A stretch of 64,000 bases of DNA from Rhabdophis nuchalis (Eukaryota; Chordata; Lepidosauria; Squamata; Natricidae), in contig CM077648.1 in assembly GCA_039707465.1 (NCBI GenBank), forward strand, positions 25,803,619 through 25,867,618. The letters are read 5' to 3'. The notes beneath the pieces were generated by a model that had not been told where the DNA came from, searched no databases, and saw nothing but the letters and a program-made list of their open reading frames with translations. The translations under genes were made by a program, and so were the position numbers. Each line of letters opens with the position of its first letter. Positions within the stretch are counted from its first letter, which is position 1. Of this stretch, positions 55,755 through 64,000 are shown piece after piece.

Positions 55755-56207
55755 TTCTCTCTCTCTCTCTCCTCTCTCTCTCCCCTTCTCTCGCTCTTCT
55801 TCTCTCTTTCTCTCTTTCTCTCTCCTCTCTCTCCCCTTCTCTCTCTCCTCTCCTCTTTCCTTCTCTCTCTCTCTTCTTCTCTCTCCCCTTCTCTCTCTGC
55901 TCTCTCTCTTTCTCTCTCTCTTCTTCTCTCTCTCTCCTCTCTCTCTCTCTTTCTCTCTCTCCTCTCTCTCTCCTTCTCTCTCCTCTCTCTCTTTCCTCTT
56001 CCTCCTCCTCCTCCTCCTCCTCCTCCTCCTCCTCCTCCTCCTCCTCCTCCTCCTCCTCCTCCTCCTCCTCCTCCTCCTCCTCCTCCTCCCTCTTCTTCTT
56101 CTTCTTCTTCTTCTTCTTCTTCTTCTTCTTCTTCTTCTTCTTCTTCTTCTTCTTCTTCTTCTCTCTCTCTCTCTCCCTCTCTCTCCTTCTCTCTCTTTCT
56201 CTCTTTC
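55755..56207. repeat. 450-bp pyrimidine tract: CT/CTTCT, then (CTC)n, then (TTC)n, then CT
   Basis: Nearly pure pyrimidine on the plus strand, with about 110 bp of CTC and about 65 bp of TTC in the second half. Long frames through it (poly-Leu, poly-Pro, poly-Glu, poly-Arg) are not genes. Confidence 0.97.
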
Positions 56208-56457
56208 ATCTGCCAGCAATGCTCCTTTGGAGTCTATACAGAAAAAAGGGGATAAACTTTGTGCAAAAAAATTACTAGACACTGTGAGTTTTCCAGCTGG
56301 ACATAAGTACTGATTGAATTGTGTACCAGTGTCCAAGTACATTGTGTACTAATAATGATCAATTCTGAGGACTGGATACTTTTATGGTGGGTTCATAAAA
56401 CTATCCAAATTATACTAGTTTTGATGTTTGTAACCATAAAAATGTATCTGGCTGGCT

Positions 56458-56909
56458 CAGAGGTGAAATCCTCCCGGTTTGGCCAGGTTCAGCTGAACTG
56501 GCAGGGACGATTGGCATCAGTTTTCTGAAATGGTGGCAAAAATCCCTGGTGGCCCCACCCACACCCACCTGGTGGCCTGATCACCTCTTCCGGTTGCTCG
56601 ACCAGCCATCCAATCCCAACATTTCTTCCTCTGTTCATAGCAGAGCTGCTGCAGCCTGTCTCTTTAAGGTAGACCCTGGGAGGGAGGGGGCGGGGGACCA
56701 TAAACGGAGCAGCAGCTCTGCTGTGAACAGAGGAAGAAACGTTTGTATTGTCTCTGCCACAGAATTCAACATTAAATGCAGCAGAGACAATCCAAACGTT
56801 TCTTCCACTGTTCACAGCAACGCCCACTCAATGCCCACTCAGTCATAGGACCCCACCACCAAGCCACGCCCACAGAACCACTGGTAAAAAAAATTGAATT
56901 TCACCACTG
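56458..56909. mobile_element. hAT-type MITE, CAGNGGTGAAAT family, perfect duplication
   Basis: CAGAGGTGAAATCCTCCCGG at the left and TTGAATTTCACCACTG at the right. The exact duplication GGCTGGCT lies at 56450-56457 and 56910-56917. The interior has inverted segments (CATTTCTTCCTCTGTTCATA against GAACAGAGGAAGAAACG), so it is partly palindromic. Confidence 0.9.
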
Positions 56910-56923
56910 GGCTGGCTGCTGTG

Positions 56924-57195
56924 CAGTGGTGGGTTCCAGATACTGTTGCAACTGGTATGGTTGCAATGGGGCCTGGTGTCCTCCACATGAACGCGCACAG
57001 CGCATGCATGCATCTTACCCTCCAGTGACGCCTCCACAACACGCTGTGTGTGTGTGTGCAGAAATGCCAAAGAGTTTAAAGACAGGTAAGGATGGCGGGT
57101 GGGCCCTCCGGAGCACGATACTGGAACGGTACCCAGTGCTCCAGGCAGGCACCGGTATGCCCATACCAGGGCATACCGCCTGCAACCCACCATTG
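56924..57195. mobile_element. hAT-type MITE, CAGNGGTGGGTT family, perfect duplication
   Basis: CAGTGGTGGGTTCCAGATAC at the left and CCTGCAACCCACCATTG at the right. The exact duplication CTGCTGTG lies at 56916-56923 and 57196-57203. It begins 15 bp after the previous element, and its target overlaps that element's flank. Confidence 0.92.
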
Positions 57196-57203
57196 CTGCT
57201 GTG

Positions 57204-57489
57204 AGGCACAGAAAGAAACTTGAATCAGACTACTTTTTGCCTACAGCGTTCTTACAAACAAAGCCCTCTCACTTCTGTTCTTGTCAAGCAGTCTATTACA
57301 GGTTCCCATAAACAGAGCTGGCTCCAAATTATCCTGTGATTATATTGTGCTTAGTTGCACACCCAATTTGGTTAGCTTTGCACCAAGTAGCCTTTGGTCT
57401 ATTTGTGTTACTCATATAACTACAGTAGGGTATACACAATGTGCTAAAATGTGACTTGATTCTGGTTTATTGGATGGATTATGCACTAT
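57204..57489. other. Intergenic, no feature recognised
   Basis: Nothing supported. Confidence 0.35.
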
Positions 57490-58170
57490 CAAATTGGTGT
57501 GAGCTTTTAATCCCCACATAGATTTTCTCCATGATGATCTGCCTCTAACTTGGTCCTTTAAATTGCAGGTTTGCTGCTGTAATTGAGTCAATTTAGCTTC
57601 CTGCTGACCATCGTCTTCTTCTCTTTCCTTCTACTTTCTCCAGCGTTAGAGCCTTCTTCGTATAATGTCTCCCTACTAGGATAATTTAAACCTAGTCATT
57701 TGTGCATCTAATGAGAATTCTGATGATCCATTTGTTTTCTTTCTTGTCCATGAGAATTTCAGGAGTCTTCTCCAATAGCAAAATTCAAAAGGGTCAATAT
57801 TCTTTCTATCCTACTTCTTCACCATCCAGTTTTCACTACAGATCCATCATGATATCAGACTATCTTTTCCAAAGCCTTAATGGCTGCTCTGTCAAGTGCT
57901 GGTTTGCAATGCGTTTCCTGACTATTTGTTTCCTTAGTCTTGATGGTTGATCCTGAAAGACAAAACCTAAATCATTTCAGTAGCCTTTGCCACTTCTAAG
58001 ATTGTATGTGACCTTCTTTATATTTAATTGTAATCCATTTTTTTTCACTGTGCTCCTACACTTTTACTTGCATAGCCTCTGCATTTTCAGGTTTTAGAGA
58101 GATGTTGTTTGCATAGAACAGGTTATTGATGTTTCTTTTTCCGATTTTAAATGTATGTTCGTTTTTCAGC
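57490..58170 (-). mobile_element. RTE/BovB-like LINE fragment, badly decayed
   Basis: The minus strand shows, across several stops and shifts, FCYWRRLLKFSWT, KERRRRWSAGS, IDSITAANLQFK and RQIIMEKIYVGIK. These follow the BovB ORF2 C-terminal order (WCWRRLLRVPWT … GRRRRG..RWLD.IT … MDREAWR). Further upstream parts (to about 58170) look like the preceding RT region. No open frame survives. Confidence 0.55.
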
Positions 58171-58181
58171 TTCCCTCAAGT

Positions 58182-58662
58182 CAGTGATGGCTAACCTTTT
58201 TGTCCTTGTGTGCTGAAAGCGTGCACACGAGACAGCACAAGCATGCCTGCCCACACCTCTAATGCAATGCATGTTCAACACCCCTCCACGTGCCCTGCCC
58301 CCTGCGCATGTGCACGCAATTCCCCCACGCTCCCCATTTCCGCGCATGCACGTGTGACCTCTGGCACCCCATTTTGGACCTACCAGGCCTCCCTGAAGCC
58401 TCCTGAAACCAAAAACAGGCCACAGGGTCACAGAACCACCCCTGTGCATGTGCACATGATCCCCGCACCCCCCACATGCTTACGACCTCCCCCTGCCCCA
58501 TGTGCGTCTCCTGCATGTGCAGCAGAGACCCAAAAATCAGCTGGCCGGCAGGAAGCGTGCACGCATGTGTGGTGGAGCTGAGCTGAGGCGACGGCTCGTG
58601 GGCCTGCAGTGTGGGCTCCGCATGCCACCCGTGAAACACGTGCCATAGGTTCGCCATCATGG
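58182..58662. mobile_element. hAT-type MITE, CAGTGATGGCTAACC family
   Basis: CAGTGATGGCTAACCTTTTT at the left and CATAGGTTCGCCATCATGG at the right. Flanks CCTCAAGT (58174-58181) and CCTTAAGT (58663-58670) match in 7 of 8 positions. The interior is GC-rich with many GCATGTG motifs. Confidence 0.85.
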
Positions 58663-58670
58663 CCTTAAGT

Positions 58671-59847
58671 TATATTCAGCATTGAATATAAAAAGGGAGG
58701 AATATGCAGCCTTTCCCTCCTCTTTTGCCAATGTACAGCCAGTCTGTTCCACTATGTTCTATCTGAACTATGGGTTCGTGACCTATACGTGGCTTTTGCA
58801 CAAGCACAACGAGTTGTTCTCGGATTCCCATTTTTCTAAACACCTCCTACAGCTTGACGCCACCAGTTCCAGTCCCCGAAGGGCTCCCAATTATTCAGTT
58901 AGTGAGCTTGGTTTGTAGCCTACCATATAAAGAAATGGGATTTTGAAGTGCATTTACATTTATAAGTTTTAGTTTAATAACAGATGATCAACCCATGATT
59001 TTATTAAAAGATGTCTCAAATAGTTTTCTTTTAAACTGGAGAAGATTGATTATGTTAGTGAGCTTCTCACTTAACACTTGAACTCAAACAAGGAAGGGTA
59101 ATTATGAATTGATGAATCTACAGAAAATTGCCTAAGGGTCTAATGCAAAATAAATGATGCTTTGGTATACTGAGATTTTTTTTAAAATTCGCATTCAGTT
59201 GATGTAGTTGTAGTACTCGGGTAAAACCATAATGCAGTTATGAAACATTGCCAAATGAACACCACTACAATCCACTGTATCATAGAGTCCATATTTGTCA
59301 AGGAAAAAAGTCAGTTTAAAGCATATCGCGAAAATATCGAGATAAATTTATCTTTTTTTCTTGATCAAACTAGCTCTTAGGACAAATTGTTACTTCTGAG
59401 ATCAGAGAAGTGAACTGTAAGTTTTGAGAAAACTTTCTAAGAATGTAGCCCTTTCATTGTGGTATATATTTCTAGAATCAGAGGCTATAATTTCCTCCGG
59501 CGACCAACAGATGGGCTGCACATGACATAATTAGAAACTTTGTGATGTCATAGTAAGGAGTCGACCGAATATGGATAATTAAGGGGCTAACATGCAAAAA
59601 ATTGAGCAGGAGGCAAATTGCTTTTATTTCTGTCATTGAAATGCTCCAAATATTGTAGTGACAAATTTAGGTAGCGAAATTGCTGCATTCCATGGAGCTC
59701 TTTGAGGGTTTTTAAGAGAATGCAGTGGAAGATATTGTTTCCCAGCAGATGCTTATTCCAATTTCTAAACTTTCTATGTAGAAAAAAAACCTTTAAAAAC
59801 CCCTTTATTGAAAGTTAGAAATTTTGCTGATGAATTTCAACAGCATC
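58671..59847. other. Intergenic, with a conserved-looking segment
   Basis: AT-rich. The part at about 59470-59710 is repeat-free and contains CATGACATAATTAGAAAC and a TGATGTCA core; it might be a conserved non-coding element. Not verified. Confidence 0.3.
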
Positions 59848-59848
59848 G

Positions 59849-60062
59849 CTGTGGTGGCGCAGTGGTTCAAATGCAGAATTGCAGGCTAATTCTACCAACT
59901 GCCAGCAGTTCGATACTAGCTCAAGGTTGACCTAGCCTTCCATCCCTCCAAGGTCGGTGAAATGAGGAGCCAGATTGTAATATGCTAGCTCTGTAAACTG
60001 CCTAGAGAGGGCTGTAAAAGCTCTGTGAAGTGGTACATAAGTCTTAGTGCTATGGCTATCAT
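59849..60062 (+). mobile_element. Sauria-type tRNA-derived SINE
   Basis: A-box-like GTGGCGCAGTGG, B-box-like GCAGTTCGATACT, body CTAGCCTTCCATCCCTCCAA, and 3' end CTGTAAACTGCCTAGAGAGG, then GTGCTATGGCTAT. Confidence 0.88.
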
Positions 60063-60426
60063 TACAGTGCTTGGGAATGAGTTGCAAATAGGATACTAAA
60101 GGCTGCATGCAGTTATGTCTGCCTATGTTTGCCTTATAATATGGGTCTTAAGGTTTCCTAACTATTTGAAGTGGATTTAAAAATAACATGAGGAATTAAA
60201 CTGATAGAAGTAATCAGTTTTTATATTTTAGATATCCCAAGACTATGGTATGTAACACCTCATTTGGATCTAGTTTTTCCATCTTCATGTGCCTACCCTT
60301 AAATTTTGAGAAAGTCTCCAAAGGGCTCACTGTATATTTTTAAGAGCTGCAAAGAAATTGCAATCAAACTCCGTGAGCAAATCTTCGGATTCAGTATTTT
60401 GATTTTATAGGACTTTGGCTTGCATT
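60063..60426. other. Spacer between two SINEs
   Basis: AT-rich, nothing recognised. Confidence 0.4.
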
Positions 60427-60677
60427 GAGCTGTGGTGGCGCAATGGTTAGAATGCAGTACTGCAAGCTGCTTCTGCTGACTGCCGTCTGCCTGCAATTTG
60501 GCAGATCAAATCTCGCCAAGCTCAAGGTTGATTCAGCCTTCCATCCTTCCGAGGTTGGTAAAACGAAGACTCAGGTTGTGGGGAAAATATGCTGACTTTG
60601 TAAACCGCTTAGAAAGAGCTGTAAAAGCACTGGAAGCAGTATATAAGTCTAAGTGCTAAATCTAAGTGCTATTGCCC
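60427..60677 (+). mobile_element. Sauria-type tRNA-derived SINE
   Basis: GCTGTGGTGGCGCAATGGTT at the 5' end, body GATTCAGCCTTCCATCCTTC, 3' end TGTAAACCGCTTAGAAAGAG and GTATATAAGTCTAAGTGCTA. A short CTAAGTGCTA tandem repeat lies at the very end. Confidence 0.9.
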
Positions 60678-60694
60678 TATAATAGTTTAATTTA

Positions 60695-61145
60695 GTTTAG
60701 TTTATTTATATTTTTTATACCGCTTTACTCCCGAAGGACTCAGGGTGGTGTACAGCCAAAATAAAACATAGATATACAAAAGTTAAAACAATTTAAAAAC
60801 ATATTAAATAATTTATCCCATAATAAGTTAAAAACCAAACAAACTCAATTAAAATTAATAAAATGTGTATTTACACCAGCCCGGCTTGTTGGAAAAGAAA
60901 AGTTTTGAGAGCATGGCGGAAGGTGCAGGTGTAGGTCAGGGATAATTGGTGCAGGTCAAGGATAATTCGTAACTCCGGGGGCAATTCATTCCAGAGGACA
61001 GGTGCTCCCATGGAGAAGGCTCTTCCCCTGGGTGTCGCCAGTTGACATTGTTTAGCTGCACCATGAGGAGACCCTCTCTATGGGAGCGTACTGGCTGGTG
61101 GGAGGCTCTCAGAGGCAGAAGGCGATCTCGTAGGTAGCTTAGAAT
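60695..61145 (-). mobile_element. Older L2-clade LINE 3' end, different subfamily
   Basis: The minus strand encodes [27 protein letters not shown] and LSSGMNCP-like residues, homologous to but well diverged from the L2 copies at 15498 and 45002. The tail differs: ATACCGCTTTACTCCCGAAG and GACTCAGGGTGGTGTACAGC. Frames are broken. Confidence 0.75.
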
Positions 61146-61214
61146 CATCCAGGCTAAGGATTCCCAAAACAATCCGCCATTTGGTGCAATTTTGATGCGC
61201 CTCTCAAACCCTCC

Positions 61215-61345
61215 GAGTTCCATTCATTCTTCCCCAACTTGGGCCCATGGGTGGTCTTAGCTCCCAGAATTCCCCCGCACTCCTGGATGATGCTAAGTAT
61301 TCTGGGACTTGAAGTCCACACAGCTGGAAAGCAACCTGGCCAGGA
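61215..61345. mobile_element. Possible decayed palindromic MITE
   Basis: CTTAGCTCCCAGAATTCCCC and TATTCTGGGACTTGAAGTCC keep the core of the palindromic family in opposite orientations about 50 bp apart. Outer ends and target duplication are not recognisable. Confidence 0.5.
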
Positions 61346-62694
61346 AAGGCTGAGTGGTCTACTTAGATTAAGCCTTTCCTCCTTAAAGCAAACGGGATCT
61401 TTGTCTGCTATGATGGTCAAGACTGGTTTTTGCCCCAGAGGCTTTGATATAACCTTCAAGTGGAGTGATGGTCTGATAGATGAAGATGAAATGAATATGC
61501 ATTTATGATTTCTGCAAAATGTGTTAACACGTTGAGTCTGCATTGGGAAAAGACAAGAGTTTAGGATCTTTTGGGGGCAGCAAAGTACCTTGGTTAATAT
61601 ATAATGCACACACTTCTAGATACACTGTACAATATCTAACACTTCGAGATACACAAAAAACAAAGTCAGAGTAGGAAAATTAGTTCAGAGTTGAGTGAAA
61701 TGTACAAGCTATTGAGAACTTTAGAACTTATTAGAATTTAAAAAAAATATTTTTAATAGAAGATCAGCAGGGAGGGGTTAGAAGAGAGAGAATTAGTTTG
61801 AGTTGTAATTATGAAGCCTACATGGTCAGACTGTTAAAATGGATTATAAGAGAAAATGAGAAACATTCAAATTAGACTGCATAAGGTCCTATGATGGTTT
61901 CAGATTGCACTCAGGATTGCCCTAGGACTGTTAGGATGAAGATGCAAACCATAATAGTTTGCCCCCATATCCATGGGGAGGGGGAAGCCCTACTTATGTC
62001 CCTCATTTGTTACCACACATAGTTTCCTTGGTAGTTGGAAACAGAAAGAAGAAACAATTAGACAGCTTTACGTTAACAAGGATAAATAATTTTAGCTGCT
62101 GAACTAAATATAGAAAAATCAGTAGAAGTAAAATTAATCTCTTGAAAAATAATTGAAGCTGAAAATTTCCGTTTGCTTTATCAAAGAGTTGGAGGGGATG
62201 AATCAAGCTTATGTCTGTTAACATGTAAAACGTTTAATGACTAAAACATAAAAAGGAAAGTGACACGTTCTTAATCCACGTGGTTGAACTGGAGGACCGC
62301 AAGAGAAAAACCTAGCTCCAAATTAAAGATAGTAACATAGGCTAGTGTGATATTCTAATGCCTTTCCCTCCTTTTCATTGACTGTATTATGAATCAAGAG
62401 TCTTTTTTCGTGGTAGCAGCAAATGATACAGGATGGCTGGTCTGTCATATGGCTGCCATTTTTACAGGTGGTCATTTTCTTCCGTGACTCTGAATTTTAA
62501 ATAAAATCTAAAGAGGAAGTGTCATCCCTTCATAGCAGACCAATCTAGGAAACAAAAGTTATGAATGCTAATATTTTTATTATAAGGTTACAGTAACAGA
62601 ACTTTACAACATTGAATGCTTAAATAGAAGAACACAATTTCAATAAGAGGAAACACTAAACAGCATATGCCCAGTTACTATCTGTGCTACCTTC
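61346..62694. other. Intergenic, no feature recognised
   Basis: AT-rich DNA without supported features. Confidence 0.4.
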
Positions 62695-62702
62695 TCCTAT
62701 AT

Positions 62703-63066
62703 CAGGGGTGTCAAACTCAAGGCCTGCGGGACAGATCTGGCCCACAAGGTACTTAGATCTGGCTCGTGGGGCCACCCTGGAAACAGCAAAGGATAAGCTG
62801 TGGGGCCTCTGCCAGTGAAAATGGAGCTCAGGAGGGCCGCATGCAGCTCTCCCAAGCTCTGTTTTCATTGGCAGAGGGTTGCAAGAGGCCATTGCGGCTG
62901 AGCTTATGAACCTGTTTTCATTGGCAGAGCACTCAGGCCACTACAGGTGCCCAGACACAATTGATATTGAGCTGGCCATGCCCACCCTGGCCAAGCCTAC
63001 CCTGGCCCCCCAAGATCAAACACAACCCTGATGCGGCTCTCAATGAAATTGAGTTTGACACCCCTG
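62703..63066. mobile_element. hAT-type MITE, GTGTCAAACTC family, perfect duplication
   Basis: CAGGGGTGTCAAACTCAAGG at the left and AAATTGAGTTTGACACCCCTG at the right. The exact duplication TCCTATAT lies at 62695-62702 and 63067-63074. 364 bp, a good reference copy for the family. Confidence 0.92.
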
Positions 63067-63074
63067 TCCTATAT

Positions 63075-64000
63075 AATCTTAAATAGTATCTTTTCAAATC
63101 CCACCACATATATTTGTTGGAATTAATTGTTTGTAGGGCTTACATTGCAAAGTAATTGCTGATGACCAGGCTGTCCCTTAGAAGTGGACTTAAAACATAT
63201 ACTTTATTGCAAGCATTTTAGAGTTTTATTGTTATATTGTTAATTTTCATAGTTTCATAGTTCTGTTAGTGGATTGAATATGTTTGCTTGTTTCCTGTAT
63301 GTTTGTACAGTTGCCTTGACTCTGGGATTGTATAGCTTGTAAACATTCTTAACAAACAAATGCATTTAAGCATATGTGGCAGATTTCCAAAGACATCAGA
63401 TGTGAATGCATAGCTCAGCTGTATCAGCTATTACAGCTTCTGTTGCAATGAGACTTATTTCTGAGTAAGTCACTTACATGTATTGCAAAGTATGTGTTGT
63501 TTACCAACATGCTTGTTTCCTAGTTATAACTCTTGCACCATCTCCTTAGAGTAGACCAGTTTTTATCTTTGGTGTGCTAACTCAAGGTGCCATTATTTCA
63601 AACCTTTGGCCGAATATTTAAAATGTATTTTATTCGAGCAAACTAAATATTTCAAATCATTGTATCATATAGTGGTACCTTAAGACTAAGTTCTTATTGC
63701 AGGATTGTGAACATTTTCTTATATAAGTAAGAAATAAAGAGATTTCATGTCGTACCAGACCCTTTACTTTGTTGGGTGTAGCCTAAAGCAAAAGCCCAAA
63801 TTGTTTCTTAACTTTAATGTTATAATTTAGAATGGTTGTTATTGGTATTGGTAAACCAATGGGAATGAGGGAATCTGGCTGATCTACTACCTATCTTCCA
63901 GAAAGCTTTCCATTATCCAAATCAGAAAAATATCAGCATATTGATGCATAGCTACAGAATAACGAGAGTTGGGGGCAACTTTGGAGGATTTCTAGTCCAA
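63075..64000. other. Intergenic, no feature recognised
   Basis: AT-rich, unique-looking sequence to the right edge; no gene or element supported. Confidence 0.4.

Noticed and set aside
55707..56342. Frames of 150-196 codons with poly-Leu, poly-Pro, poly-Glu or poly-Arg
   Set aside because: They come purely from the CT/CTC/TTC microsatellite.

Overview
This is vertebrate nuclear DNA from a squamate reptile, most probably a snake. The only protein-coding gene I can support is the 5' part of LEF1 (lymphoid enhancer-binding factor 1), on the minus strand. Exon 1 with the start codon is at 29488-29688, exon 2 at 26761-26821 and exon 3 at 25403-25533. All splice sites are GT/AG, the phases agree, and the 131 codons read through without a stop. 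The squamate assignment rests on the repeats: L2-clade LINEs with long open frames, RTE/BovB-like LINE pieces, tRNA-derived Sauria-type SINEs and many short DNA transposons. The 3' ends of two CR1/L3-like LINEs resemble those I recall from snakes.

Layout: 1-25402 is LEF1 intron 3, AT-rich and dotted with repeats; exon 4 was not found. 25403-29688 holds exons 3-1 and introns 2 and 1. About 28800-31900 is the GC- and CpG-rich LEF1 5'UTR/promoter region. 31900-64000 is upstream intergenic DNA with no gene that I can support. It carries a second GC-rich block at 38050-38650 and a dense load of microsatellites, LINE fragments and MITEs.

The mobile DNA is unusually legible. Many hAT-type non-autonomous elements are bounded by exact or nearly exact 8-bp target-site duplications. 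Several Tc1/mariner-like MITEs have TA duplications. Five copies of one palindromic element family are each exactly 135 bp. Insertions are nested up to three deep, so their relative order can be read. In two places different MITE families used the same 8-bp target. A 701-bp block in intron 3 that looks like a CpG island and gives long spurious reading frames is itself a hAT-type element with a perfect duplication. Around 38.7-40.0 kb a cluster of truncated LINE 3' ends alternates with TAA/ATT arrays, which suggests an R4/Dong-like element with a microsatellite target.

Regulatory reading: LEF1 encodes a Wnt-responsive HMG-box factor, and the exons here cover its beta-catenin-binding N terminus. 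TCF/LEF-type motifs occur in intron 1, as a close pair in intron 3, and in the upstream GC-rich block, so feedback by the pathway is plausible but unproven. I see no bacterial-type operon, CRISPR array, RNA gene or new multi-gene system.
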